Positions 17,871 to 26,628 of a DNA stretch of 43,300 nucleotides are shown here, piece by piece. The stretch is from assembly GCF_905235195.1 (NCBI RefSeq), contig NZ_CAJOKH010000001.1, positions 1-43,300 of the forward strand. Reading direction: 5' to 3'. The notes under the pieces are model-generated. The model searched no databases and was not told the origin of the DNA. It worked only from the letters and a program-made list of their open reading frames with translations. The stretch is from an uncultured Methanobrevibacter sp. GTDB taxonomy: Archaea > Methanobacteriota > Methanobacteria > Methanobacteriales > Methanobacteriaceae. The stretch's first letter is position 1, and each line of letters begins with the position of its first letter. Position numbers and translations under genes: made by a program.

Positions 17871-19100
17871 ATGGAATTAATAGTGGCAAAATTTGGGGGA
17901 ACCTCTGTTGGAGATGGTTCCAGAATAAAAAAAGCTGCCCAATCTGTTGTAAATGAATATATGAAAGGTAATCAAGTTGTAGTTGTAGTTTCAGCTATTA
18001 ACAAAACTACAGATGATTTGATTCAGGTTGCAGAAGAAGCTATAGGGGATATTGCTTCTCCTCAACAGATGGCAGAAATATTATCTATGGGGGAAATGAC
18101 AAGTGCAAGAGTAATGGCATCAACCATAGAATCTTTAGGTGTAAAGTCAACATTCATTGACACTTATAATGAAGCATGGCCAATTATAACTGATAATAAT
18201 CCATTGGAAGCAAATATTAACTTTGAAGCTTCTGAATATCAATCAAAAAAACTTGCTCAACTTCTAGAGCAAGGAGTCATTCCAGTAGTATGTGGATTTT
18301 TGGGTAGAGGTCCAAATAATCAAATTACTACTATTGGTAGAGGTGGCAGTGATGTAACTGCTTTCTTTTTAGGCCATGCTCTTAGTGCAGATGAAGTTGT
18401 TATTGTTACAGATGTGGATGGTGTAATGAGTACTGACCCTCGCAAAATTGAAGAGGCTGAAAAATTAGATAAAATTTCTGTTGAAGAAATGAGGGATATT
18501 GCACTACATGGTGCACAGGTTTTACATCCAAATGCTTTAAAATTTAAAGATCCTAATATTAGTGCTAAGATTATTAGTTTTGAGAAAGGAAATCTTTCAG
18601 ATAAAGGTACTGCAATTATTGGTCCTTTTGAAGGAGATTTATTAAAATCAGCTACATTATATCCTGAAGAATTATCTATTATTGCAGTAGTTGGAGAACA
18701 TATGATAGAATCTAAAGGATTGCTTTCTCAACTTACAAATATTCTCTCAGAAAATAATATTAATATTTATGGAATTTCTGCAGCTGCAAATTCAATGACT
18801 GTATTTGTAAGTAAGAAAAAATCTGATAATGCACATCATTTATTACATCGTCTTGTTGTTAATAATGATAATTTATCTTCACTTTCAATTGGTAATGATA
18901 TAGCTATGATAAGTGTTATTGGTCCTGAATTTAATGTGGAAACGCCAGGTATAATCTCTGATATTACAAGACCATTACACAAAAATAATATTAATATTGT
19001 AGAAATCTCTTCTTCACAAACAGCTATTATATTGTTTGTTGAATGGAAAGATGGTAAAAAAGCACTTGAACTTATTAAGGAGGTTTTAGATGAAATTTGA
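17871..19100 (+). CDS. lysC: aspartate kinase
   Basis: Phosphorylates aspartate, the first step to lysine, threonine and methionine. The 409-residue protein begins [16 protein letters not shown] with the kinase motif KFGGTS (7-12). [16 protein letters not shown] and the nucleotide-binding [15 protein letters not shown] follow. Two C-terminal ACT domains (from about 265, including [19 protein letters not shown] and [19 protein letters not shown]) indicate feedback control by an end-product amino acid. GGTGA at 17861-17865 places the start at the ATG at 17871. The gene overlaps dapA by 11 bp, so translation is probably coupled, and dapB and asd follow in order. Assignment is secure; which amino acid inhibits it cannot be read from sequence. 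Confidence 0.96.
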   Translation: MELIVAKFGGTSVGDGSRIKKAAQSVVNEYMKGNQVVVVVSAINKTTDDLIQVAEEAIGDIASPQQMAEILSMGEMTSARVMASTIESLGVKSTFIDTYNEAWPIITDNNPLEANINFEASEYQSKKLAQLLEQGVIPVVCGFLGRGPNNQITTIGRGGSDVTAFFLGHALSADEVVIVTDVDGVMSTDPRKIEEAEKLDKISVEEMRDIALHGAQVLHPNALKFKDPNISAKIISFEKGNLSDKGTAIIGPFEGDLLKSATLYPEELSIIAVVGEHMIESKGLLSQLTNILSENNINIYGISAAANSMTVFVSKKKSDNAHHLLHRLVVNNDNLSSLSIGNDIAMISVIGPEFNVETPGIISDITRPLHKNNINIVEISSSQTAIILFVEWKDGKKALELIKEVLDEI

Positions 19101-19983
19101 AGGAACTGCTGTTGCAATGCTTACTCCTTTTACATCAGATATGAAAATCGATGAAGAAGGTTTTAGGGAAAATATAAATTTTTATATAGATAATGGGGTA
19201 GAAGGTTTAGTTGTTTGTGGTACTACAGGCGAATCTGCTACATTGACTCATGAAGAACATAGACAACTTATTGAAATTTTTGTTGATGAAGTAAATGGTA
19301 GAGTAACTACAATTGCTGGTGCAGGTAGTAATGCTACAGCTGAAGCTTTAGATTTAGTAAAATTTTGTGGAGATGCTGGTACAGATCAGGCACTTGTAAT
19401 CACTCCTTACTATAATAAACCACAACAGCACGGTTTAATTGAACATTATAAGGCTCTTAATGAGGTTTCTGATATTGATATTATTGCATATAATGTACCA
19501 TCACGTACTGGACTTGATATTGCATCTGAAACTATTGTGGAACTTGCTAAATTAGATAAAGTCACTGCTGTAAAAGAAGCAAATCCTAGTTTAGATAAAG
19601 CAAATGATACTATTTGTCTTTTAAAAGAAAATGGTTTATATGATAATATTAATATTTTATCTGGAAATGATGGTCTTACATTACCATTAATTTCAATTGG
19701 TGCTAAAGGAGTTATTAGTGCTTCTGCAAATGTAGATCCAAAAAGAATGGTTGATATGGTACATCTTGCAATGGAAGGTAAATATGATGAAGCAAGAAAT
19801 TTACATTATCAAATGATTCCTTTAATCAATGCATTATTTATGGAAACTAGTCCTGCTCCTACTAAAGCGGCTTATCATATGATGGGTAAACCCGCAGGAG
19901 ATTTAAGACCACCTCTTGCACCGATTAAAGAGGAAACCAAAAAAGTTTTAAAGAATATTCTTAAAAAAGACGGATTTATTTAG
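19090..19983 (+). CDS. dapA: 4-hydroxy-tetrahydrodipicolinate synthase
   Basis: Condenses pyruvate with aspartate semialdehyde on the lysine branch. The 297-residue TIM barrel shows GTTGES (44-49) with Thr45-Thr46, Tyr108 in TPYYNKP, Tyr134 in AYNVPSRTG and the Schiff-base Lys162 in AVKEANPS. Residues [11 protein letters not shown] near the end are also typical. A GAGGT Shine-Dalgarno lies within the end of lysC, and the start overlaps it by 11 bp. It is the second gene of lysC-dapA-dapB-asd. The protein is of usual length with no oddities. Confidence 0.97.
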   Translation: MKFEGTAVAMLTPFTSDMKIDEEGFRENINFYIDNGVEGLVVCGTTGESATLTHEEHRQLIEIFVDEVNGRVTTIAGAGSNATAEALDLVKFCGDAGTDQALVITPYYNKPQQHGLIEHYKALNEVSDIDIIAYNVPSRTGLDIASETIVELAKLDKVTAVKEANPSLDKANDTICLLKENGLYDNINILSGNDGLTLPLISIGAKGVISASANVDPKRMVDMVHLAMEGKYDEARNLHYQMIPLINALFMETSPAPTKAAYHMMGKPAGDLRPPLAPIKEETKKVLKNILKKDGFI

Positions 19984-20071
19984 ATTTTCCCCCTTTTATT
20001 TATTTTTTTTATTTTGATTTCTAAATTTAATAATAATTTTAGTTAATAATTTTTTAAGGAGATATAATATT

Positions 20072-20890
20072 ATGTTAAAAGTTGCTGTTACTGGAGCTGC
20101 AGGAAGAATGGGTTCAGGTATTGTTAGAAAAATTACAGAACAAGATGATATGGAAGTAGTTGCTGCTATAGAACTTCCTAACACTCCTCTTGAAGGAAAA
20201 GATATTGGTCTTCAAGTAGGTATTGGTGAATTAGGTGTTCCAATAACTGGTTCTGAAAAATTGGAAGAAACTCTAAAAGAAAGTCAAGCTGATGTGTTGG
20301 TTGATTTTACTATTGCACCTGCAGCTGCTCAAACTATTCAAATTGCTAGTAAATGTGGTGTTAATTTAGTAGTTGGTACTACTGGATTTTCTCCAGAACA
20401 ATTGGAATCTAATTTAAAAGCTGTAGTTGATAATAATATTAAATCAGTTATGACTTATAATTTTTCTATTGGTGTTAATGTGTTCTTTAAAGTTATCCGT
20501 GATTTAACACCTATATTGAATGATTTCGATATTGAAATTATTGAAGCTCATCATAATCAAAAAGAAGATTCTCCATCTGGAACTGCTGTTACAGCTCTTA
20601 AAACTGTATGTGATGCTTTAGGACGTAATCCTGAGGAAGTTGCAGTTTATGGAAGAGAAGGTCATGTAGGTAAAAGGACAAAACCTGAAATTGGTGTCCA
20701 TGCTATACGTGGTGGAGATATTACTGGAGACCACACAGTACTTTATGTAGGTGATGGTGAAAGATTTGAAGTAAAACATACAGCACATAAAAGGGAAGTA
20801 TTCATTGCTGGTGTAATTAGGGCTATTAGATATATTCCTAATGCAGAACCGGGTAAAATCTCAGATATGTCTGATGTATTAGGTATTTAG
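20072..20890 (+). CDS. dapB: 4-hydroxy-tetrahydrodipicolinate reductase
   Basis: NAD(P)H-dependent reductase following DapA. The 272-residue protein has the Rossmann start VAVTGAAGRMGSGIVR (4-19), VDFT near 78-81, GTTGF (102-106) and the substrate-binding helix EAHHNQKEDSPSGTA with His160-His161, Lys164 and the terminal SGTA loop. GGAGAT at 20058-20063 precedes the ATG. It is 88 bp after dapA and 81 bp before asd, all in one direction, so operon membership is likely. Lysine is the expected product; the later diaminopimelate steps are not in this window. Confidence 0.97.
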   Translation: MLKVAVTGAAGRMGSGIVRKITEQDDMEVVAAIELPNTPLEGKDIGLQVGIGELGVPITGSEKLEETLKESQADVLVDFTIAPAAAQTIQIASKCGVNLVVGTTGFSPEQLESNLKAVVDNNIKSVMTYNFSIGVNVFFKVIRDLTPILNDFDIEIIEAHHNQKEDSPSGTAVTALKTVCDALGRNPEEVAVYGREGHVGKRTKPEIGVHAIRGGDITGDHTVLYVGDGERFEVKHTAHKREVFIAGVIRAIRYIPNAEPGKISDMSDVLGI

Positions 20891-20971
20891 ATTTATTTTT
20901 AGTTTAATTATAATTTAGACTAATCTTATTTTATTATTTATAAAAATTATTTTTGTAAGTGAGTTGATTAT

Positions 20972-22021
20972 ATGGTAAATGTAGGTGTACTTGGTGCAAC
21001 TGGAATGGTTGGTCAAAGATTTATCCAACTTTTAGATAAACATCCTGATTTTGAGATTACTGCTCTTGCAGCTTCTTCAAGGTCAGCGGGTAAACGTTAT
21101 GAAGATGCAACAACTTGGTATCTTAATGAAGCAATGCCTGATTATGTAAAAGATATTACTGTATGTGAAACATCACCTGATGCTATGTCAAATGATGTAG
21201 ATATTTTATTTTCATCACTTCCAACAGAATTTGCAGCTAAAGTTGAACCGGAATTTGCAAAAGATTATGTTGTAGCATCAAATGCAAGTGCTATGCGTAT
21301 GGTTGATGATGTTCCTTTAGTTATTCCAGAGGTTAATCCTGAATTTTTAGATTTAATTGAAATTCAACAAAAAAACAGAGGATGGGATGGTTTTATTGTA
21401 ACTAATCCTAATTGTTCTACAATTGCATTAACTTTAACATTAAAACCTATATATGATGCATTTAAAATTAATAAGGTTTATGTTTCTACTATGCAGGCGG
21501 TTTCTGGTGCAGGTTATAATGGTGTTCCATCAATGGCTATTGTTGATAATATTATTCCATATATTGGAAATGAAGAGGAAAAAATGGAAAGTGAAACTTT
21601 ACATCTTTTAGGTAACTTAGATGGAACTGATGTTGTAAATGCTGATTTCAGTTTATCTGCTTCTTGTCATAGGGTTGGAGTAGTTGATGGTCATACTGAG
21701 GCAGTTTTTGTCGAACTTGATAATGATGAAAATATTGCAGATATTAAAGATGTAATGTCTAATTTCAAAGGTTTACCTCAAGAATTAGATTTATATTCTG
21801 CTCCTAAAAATCCTGTTATTGTAAAAGATGAAAAGGATCGTCCACAACCTAGGTTAGATAGATTGTCTGATGGTGGTATGGCAGTAACTGTAGGACGTCT
21901 TAGAAAAGATGCATCTATGAATAATAGTTTTAAATATATATTAGTAGGTCATAATACTGTTAGGGGTGCTGCTGGAGCTTCAGTTTTAAATGCTGAACTT
22001 ATTAATGAGAAAATACTTTAA
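20972..22021 (+). CDS. asd: aspartate-semialdehyde dehydrogenase
   Basis: Reduces aspartyl phosphate (LysC product) to aspartate semialdehyde, the DapA substrate. The 349-residue archaeal/fungal-type enzyme starts VGVLGATGMVGQRF (4-17) for NADP binding. It has the catalytic Cys148 in TNPNCST, VSGAGYNG near 178-184, and the catalytic His241 in VVDGHTEAVFVE with Arg234 just before. It is the last gene of the lysC-dapA-dapB-asd group. The length and motifs are standard. It also feeds the threonine and methionine branches. Confidence 0.97.
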   Translation: MVNVGVLGATGMVGQRFIQLLDKHPDFEITALAASSRSAGKRYEDATTWYLNEAMPDYVKDITVCETSPDAMSNDVDILFSSLPTEFAAKVEPEFAKDYVVASNASAMRMVDDVPLVIPEVNPEFLDLIEIQQKNRGWDGFIVTNPNCSTIALTLTLKPIYDAFKINKVYVSTMQAVSGAGYNGVPSMAIVDNIIPYIGNEEEKMESETLHLLGNLDGTDVVNADFSLSASCHRVGVVDGHTEAVFVELDNDENIADIKDVMSNFKGLPQELDLYSAPKNPVIVKDEKDRPQPRLDRLSDGGMAVTVGRLRKDASMNNSFKYILVGHNTVRGAAGASVLNAELINEKIL

Positions 22022-22365
22022 TTATTCTCATTTCATTTTTTCTTTTTTTACCATTATTTTATTAATTCTTATTTTTCTTATTACTTTTTCCTTAATTTTA
22101 TTAAATAACTTTAAATACTATTAAAATATATATCAATTATAAATAATTCTATAAAATTTAATCTATAAAATTATTTTATAGTAAAATATTATTAAATTTC
22201 AAATTTTATAATATTTTTTATATTAAGATACATTAATTTAATATTTTTAACTTTAAAATTAATTACTTTATTGAATTTTTTTTTAAAGTTTTATATTGGT
22301 TAAATTTTAAATTTTTATAATAATAATCATGATTTTTTATTATAAAGTTTTGTTGGGAGAATATA
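22022..22365. other. 344 bp gene-free spacer
   Basis: The first part, after asd, is T-rich on the plus strand (22040-22090), as expected for archaeal termination. The remainder is AT-rich and should hold the promoter of the coiled-coil gene; ATTATAAAG near 22340 is a weak candidate. A GGGAG Shine-Dalgarno at 22354-22358 precedes that gene's ATG. No other structure was seen. Confidence 0.35.
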
Positions 22366-24300
22366 ATGGTTTTTGACAGTTATGAAAGGGAGACTCTACA
22401 AAAATTAGTTAGATCTTGTTTATTAGAGATAAATAGACTTAAAACTGATTTAGCTGCAGCAGAAAAACAACGAGTCAACTTAGAAAATGAGAAAATTCAA
22501 ATTCAACATGATGAAACTGTAAATGAATTACAGCTTAATTTAACTGATAAGGAAAATGAATTGTTAAAACTAAAAAGTGATTTTCAAGATGAAATCAATA
22601 ATCTTAAATCATCCATCAATGCAAAGGATGAAGAGATTAATATTAAAAATAAAATAATTCTTGATAATGAAAATCTTATCAGTAATCAAGATGAAAAAAT
22701 ACGTAAATTAAGTGAATTTGATAATAACATTAAATCAGTTAGAACAGCAATTGAAGCTGATATATCTTCTATTAAGTCTTCTCTTGAAGAAGTTTTAACT
22801 AATTTTCAACAAGGGGAAACTTTAAGTGATGAGAAAATTCAAGAAAAAACTGATATTATCAGTCAAAAGGACTCAGAAATCAAATCACTTTCAAAAAATA
22901 TTGAAGATTATAAAATCCAAATCATTAACCTACAAAACCAACTTGACTCTAAGGATAGTTTCATTGAACTTAAAGAGGAATTAACTAATACAAAACATGA
23001 ATTATCTCAAAAAAATGAAGAGCTTGATAGTTTAAAAGAAGATTCAGTTTCCAAATCTGAATATGATAAATTAACAGAACAATTAGAAGATTTAAGAGAA
23101 TTAATTAAATCTAAAGATTCAACTATTCAAGATTTACAAAAATCCAATGATAAACTGATTACTCTTCAAAATGATTTAGATTATGCAAATGAATTATTGT
23201 CTTCAAAAAGCCAGGAATTAAATATAATCAATGAAAATCGTGTATCATCTGAAGAATATTTAAAAATAAAAGCAGAATTAGACTCTACAAATAAAAAATT
23301 AGAATCTAAAGAAAATGAACTAGGGTCTTTACTTTTAAATTCAATTTCTAAAGAAAAATTTGATAATCTTCAAAAAGAATATGATGAATTTAAGAAAACT
23401 GCTGTGCCTAAAAAATCTTATGAGGAATTAGGCGAAGAATTAACCAAAATTCGTCAAGGTACTATAGATAAAGATTCCTATAATGAACTTAAAGATGAAT
23501 ATGAGAAATATAAATCTCAATCTGTTTCTAAAGAGGTTTATGATAATCTTAACGAAGAACTTGAAAGTTTAAAAGAATCATCTGTTTCTAAAGAGGATTA
23601 CACTAATTTGGAAATTGAACTTCAATATGTCAAAAACAATTCCATCTCCAAGGAAATGTATGACGATTTATTGAATGAATTAAATAAATATAAAGCAGGT
23701 TCTGATGAAGGTGAAACTTATGATGAACTTGTCAAGGAATTAAATTCTTTAAAATCCAATTCAATTTCTATTGAGGAATATAATAGACTTAAAAAAGAAA
23801 ACTCACTTAAAGATAAGAAAATTGATCGTTTGGAAAAAATTAAGGATTTATTTTCCGAACTTGAAGCTCAACATAATAACGATTTGAAAAACTTAGAACA
23901 ATTACAGTCTCAAATAAAGGATATTGAATCTGGTAATGTTAATGGTTCTTCAAATACAAATATTGAAAATGAGGATCTTAGAAAAGAACTTCAAGAGAAA
24001 GACGATAATATTAAGGAACTGGAAGAAATAAAAGATTTGTATCATAAATTGATTATTCCTCCTAAACCTGATTTGACTTCATTCCAATCTCAAGTATTTA
24101 ATTTAATTCCAGATGAACCTTTGACTTCCGCTGAAATCCATGAGTATATTAAAAATGTTGCTTTTGATAAGATTTCCATTGGAAGTATTGAGAATATCTT
24201 GAAAAAATTAATTAGAAAAGGATATGTTGAATCTCATGAAAAGGATGATAAAGTAGTTTACACTAAAGTTGCTGATAATAGTTCTAATGTAAATGAATAA
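22366..24300 (+). CDS. long coiled-coil protein with 20-residue repeats and a winged-helix-like C-terminus
   Basis: 644 residues, not assignable to a named family. The N-terminus (1-30, MVFDSYERETLQKLVRSCLLEINRLK) starts a heptad-rich coiled coil that runs to about 560. Within it, residues 327-480 are a regular 20-residue repeat with consensus (I/V)SKExYDxLxxELxxLKxxS, seven full copies plus a partial one. The C-terminal 75 residues (SFQSQVFNLIPDEPLTSAEIHEYIKN...ILKKLIRKGYVES) read like a winged helix with a beta wing, suggesting DNA or protein binding. There is no membrane segment or signal. It stands alone between asd and the tRNA pair. A structural or chromosome-organising role is a guess only. 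Confidence 0.85.
   Translation: MVFDSYERETLQKLVRSCLLEINRLKTDLAAAEKQRVNLENEKIQIQHDETVNELQLNLTDKENELLKLKSDFQDEINNLKSSINAKDEEINIKNKIILDNENLISNQDEKIRKLSEFDNNIKSVRTAIEADISSIKSSLEEVLTNFQQGETLSDEKIQEKTDIISQKDSEIKSLSKNIEDYKIQIINLQNQLDSKDSFIELKEELTNTKHELSQKNEELDSLKEDSVSKSEYDKLTEQLEDLRELIKSKDSTIQDLQKSNDKLITLQNDLDYANELLSSKSQELNIINENRVSSEEYLKIKAELDSTNKKLESKENELGSLLLNSISKEKFDNLQKEYDEFKKTAVPKKSYEELGEELTKIRQGTIDKDSYNELKDEYEKYKSQSVSKEVYDNLNEELESLKESSVSKEDYTNLEIELQYVKNNSISKEMYDDLLNELNKYKAGSDEGETYDELVKELNSLKSNSISIEEYNRLKKENSLKDKKIDRLEKIKDLFSELEAQHNNDLKNLEQLQSQIKDIESGNVNGSSNTNIENEDLRKELQEKDDNIKELEEIKDLYHKLIIPPKPDLTSFQSQVFNLIPDEPLTSAEIHEYIKNVAFDKISIGSIENILKKLIRKGYVESHEKDDKVVYTKVADNSSNVNE
23344..23763 (+). repeat. 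seven 60 bp in-frame repeats
   Basis: Each 60 bp unit encodes 20 residues with fixed positions: Ile/Val-Ser-Lys-Glu at 1-4, Tyr at 6, Leu at 9, Glu at 12-13, a Lys at 18, Ser at 20. Copies start at residues 327, 347, 367, 387, 407, 427 and 447, and a partial one at 467. Spacing is exact, although the DNA has diverged, so the protein period is under selection. Related but longer-spaced units start near residues 228 and 293. Confidence 0.8.
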
Positions 24301-24370
24301 ATTCTTTTCAATAATTTTTATCTTTTCTTTAACTTTTTTTAATTTAAATTTTTTTTCATTTAATATCCTT

Positions 24371-24475
24371 TTTTATATAATTTAATTTATCTTTTTTATC
24401 ATTCTTTTTATATAATTTAATCTATCTTTTTTTTAATATTTTTTATATAATTTTATTTAATCTTTCTTTAATCTT
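24371..24475. repeat. three-copy 35 bp tandem repeat
   Basis: TTTTATATAATTT begins at 24371, 24406 and 24441, exactly 35 bp apart, each copy followed by a TTTA-T-CTTTTTT tract. The array lies just after the coiled-coil gene and resembles a row of oligo-T terminators. The rest of 24301-25002 is AT-rich without a gene; near 24950-24985 a shorter repeat (AATAAATAGTATTTC, two to three copies) is also seen. Confidence 0.55.
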
Positions 24476-25002
24476 TTTTATTAAATCTATTTATGTATAT
24501 TTTAAGTATTAATAGCTAATATAGCGTTTTTTGTAAATCTTTATGTTTTAATATAAAATTAAAACACAATAATTAATGATTAAAACTTTAAATGTCATAT
24601 GAAATTTTTTTATTTTTTAGCTAAAACTTAATAATGTTTTATTAGAAATTTATAATTAATTTTTATACGATGGTATATTATATATATTCCAAATAAATTA
24701 TTTTTTATTATTTCACAATGACTTTTTTAAATTTAATATTCACTATTTAATTATATACTTTTAAAATTATCATTCATTTTTATGATAGGTTATTTAAAGT
24801 AAATTGATATTTTTTCTTGCAAAAATTTTTTACTTTTTCATATGATAGTTCAGCTTTTAACTTATCTAAAATTAATATTTTTTTAAAGTATTTAAAAATT
24901 AAAAGTCAATAAAAAATCTTTCTTTTTAAAAAATATTATTCTCAATAAATAGTATTTTCAATAAATAGTATTTCAAAAAATAGTATAATCTATTGAAATT
25001 AT

Positions 25003-25027
25003 ATATAAAAATCGAAAAACAGAAAAA
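25003..25027 (-). terminator. oligo-T terminator of the tRNA pair
   Basis: Directly after the 3' end of tRNA-Gly(TCC) the minus strand reads TTTTTCTGTTTTTCGATTTTT, three T5 runs, which is a typical archaeal terminator for a small RNA transcript. Confidence 0.6.
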
Positions 25028-25101
25028 TGCAGCCGCCGGGATTCGGACCCGGGTTGCTGGCTTGGAAGGCCAGAGTAATAACCAGACTATACCACGGCTG
25101 C
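25028..25101 (-). tRNA. tRNA-Gly (anticodon TCC)
   Basis: Full cloverleaf: 7 bp acceptor GCAGCCG/CGGCTGC, D arm GTATAGTCTGGTTATTAC, anticodon stem CTGGC/GCCAG with loop CTTCCAA (anticodon at 25064-25066), T arm CCGGG/CCCGG with loop TTCGAAT, discriminator A. No CCA is encoded and no intron is present. It is separated by 5 bp from tRNA-Gly(GCC) upstream, so the two are cotranscribed. Confidence 0.95.
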
Positions 25102-25106
25102 ATATA

Positions 25107-25180
25107 TGCGGCGTCCGGGATTTGAACCCGGGTCTCTAACGTGGCAGGCTAGAGTCTTAACCAGGCTGGACTAACACCGC
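25107..25180 (-). tRNA. tRNA-Gly (anticodon GCC)
   Basis: Cloverleaf with acceptor GCGGTGT/ACGCCGC (one G-T pair), anticodon stem CTAGC/GTTAG around loop CTGCCAC (anticodon at 25143-25145), T arm with loop TTCAAAT, and discriminator A. No CCA encoded, no intron. First gene of a two-tRNA transcript, both for glycine. Confidence 0.95.
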
Positions 25181-25223
25181 ATTTGAAATATTTTAATACA
25201 ACAAAATAATGTTGGTTTACATC

Positions 25224-25237
25224 ATATATAAAGCTTT
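25224..25237 (-). promoter_or_regulatory. box A promoter of the tRNA-Gly pair
   Basis: On the minus strand AAAGCTTTATATAT matches the methanogen stable-RNA box A consensus AAANNTTTATATA, with the purine BRE part included. It lies about 45-55 bp upstream of the 5' end of tRNA-Gly(GCC), leaving a leader of about 20-25 nt. Confidence 0.8.
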
Positions 25238-25590
25238 TGTTTTTTTTGCTTATTTTCCTATACTTTTTAGATCTTCTAAAAATATTTTTTTTATTTTTAA
25301 TTAAATTAAGTTATGATTTTTTTTTTAGTTTAATATATTTATTTTATCTTGATTTTGTTTAAAAAAATGATTAGCAGTTGTTTAATTTTTAAGTTTTTTA
25401 AAAGTCTAATTTTTAATTAATTTATTAATTAATTATTTAATTATTTTTATTCTTATTGAATTTAGATATTATATTTATTTTTATAAAATAAAATTATGTA
25501 TTTTATTTTTTTTATAATTAATATAATAATTTATTTGATATTTAAAAACATTTAAATAATATAAAATTATATATTAAAAGTGGAAAAATT

Positions 25591-25624
25591 TTTAATTTAA
25601 TTTAATTTAATTTAATTTAATTTA
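25591..25624. repeat. TTTAA microsatellite in a 629 bp gene-free stretch
   Basis: Six perfect TTTAA units (25591-25620) plus a partial one. Copy number is likely variable between strains. The rest of 25238-25866 is AT-rich spacer without a supported gene. It should contain the promoter for the small membrane protein pair starting at 25867. Confidence 0.7.
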
Positions 25625-25866
25625 TTAATATCTTTAATGAATTTTCTTTAGTAAATGTTTATTTTTTCTTAATATTGTAGTAAAATGTATTATTTAATAA
25701 ACTGATTAAGAATAAATAAATTTTATTATCTATTGGATTTTTAAAATTTTACAATTATTTTAATATTTTCCAAGTTTTTTTTTAAAGAAACTTTAAATTT
25801 TAATAAAATATTGTAATATAATTGTTATATTATTTTTTCTTATAAAAATAACGAATTGGTGAGTAA

Positions 25867-26142
25867 ATGATTGATTTTAGTATTTATGTTCCGTTTTTAG
25901 GACTTTTAATATTTGGTAATATTGAAAATTTAATCTTGGCTTCCCAAGGGGTAGTTGTAGGTGTGGATTCTAAGAAACTTGCTCTTTTCAGTATTATTGC
26001 AGTGTCCTGTTGGTTGATTATAGGTACTTTTGCTACATCTTTTGCAATTCAGTATGCGGATGTAATAGAGTTCATTGGTGGTTTGGCAATTGCTATTTTA
26101 GGTGTTCAGTCTATGCTAAAAGCAACTCATATTATACATTAA
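25867..26142 (+). CDS. half-size membrane protein A of a tandem pair, LysE/MntP-like
   Basis: 91 residues with three membrane helices: about 8-33 (FLGLLIFGNIENLILASQGVV), 38-62 and 68-85. The shared motifs with the next gene are IFGNIENL, SQGV, WL..GT, YAD.IEFIGG and LG.Q.ML. The final helix (EFIGGLAIAILGVQ) closely resembles the end of manganese exporter MntP and related LysE-superfamily carriers, which consist of two such 3-helix halves. Lysines lie in the loop after helix 1 (Lys36-Lys37) and at the C-terminus, which predicts N-outside topology. GGTGAG precedes the ATG. It is 20 bp before its paralogue, in an obvious operon. The transport substrate is unknown, and the family relation is by eye. 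Confidence 0.8.
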   Translation: MIDFSIYVPFLGLLIFGNIENLILASQGVVVGVDSKKLALFSIIAVSCWLIIGTFATSFAIQYADVIEFIGGLAIAILGVQSMLKATHIIH

Positions 26143-26162
26143 ATTTTTTAAGGGGTTAATTT

Positions 26163-26432
26163 ATGGGATTTGATGAATTTAAACCATTTTTACCATTAAT
26201 CATTTTTGGTAATATTGAAAATTTAGTACTTTCTTCTCAGGGAGTTATAGCAGGTGTAAATCCTCTAATTTTAGCTGGCTTATCTTTAATGTTTGTTATT
26301 TTTTGGCTATTATTAGGTACTTTAGGTACTAAAGTTGCTATTAAATATGCTGATTTAATTGAATTTATTGGTGGTTTTGCTATATTTGTTTTAGGTCTTC
26401 AAGCAATGCTAGGTGCTTTAGGCATTTTATAA
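26163..26432 (+). CDS. half-size membrane protein B of a tandem pair, LysE/MntP-like
   Basis: 89 residues, three helices, clearly paralogous to the gene before it (GNIENL.L.SQGV..GV and YAD.IEFIGG..I..LG.Q.ML shared). Its positive charges are Lys7 before helix 1 and Lys56 and Lys60 before helix 3, with none after helix 1 or at the C-terminus. By the positive-inside rule it should sit N-inside, opposite to its partner. Together the two could form an antiparallel heterodimer equal to one six-helix transporter. AAGGGG lies before the ATG. Not a pseudogene: both frames are intact and similarly conserved. Substrate unknown. Confidence 0.8.
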   Translation: MGFDEFKPFLPLIIFGNIENLVLSSQGVIAGVNPLILAGLSLMFVIFWLLLGTLGTKVAIKYADLIEFIGGFAIFVLGLQAMLGALGIL

Positions 26433-26628
26433 TTTTAGATAAAACTATTTTTCCTAGTTTACTTTTTTTCAATCAATATTATTATTATTATTATTAATAT
26501 TTTTAGTGGATGAATTTATTAAATATAAATTCAAATTATTTTCTCATTTTTTATTATTATCATGCTATAGTCGATTGTTTATAAAAATACAATTTAAAAT
26601 CACTAGTGAAAAATAAAATTTTAACCCT

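Noticed and set aside
23344-23763. Possible CRISPR-like array from 60 bp periodicity
   Set aside because: Repeats are in frame, diverged in DNA but conserved in protein, and lie inside a long open gene.
24371-24475. CRISPR array from 35 bp periodicity
   Set aside because: Only three imperfect copies without distinct spacers, nearly all A and T; no cas genes in the window.
25591-25624. TTTAA repeat as a phase-variable promoter
   Set aside because: It is about 240 bp from the next start codon, too far for a core promoter; kept only as a repeat.
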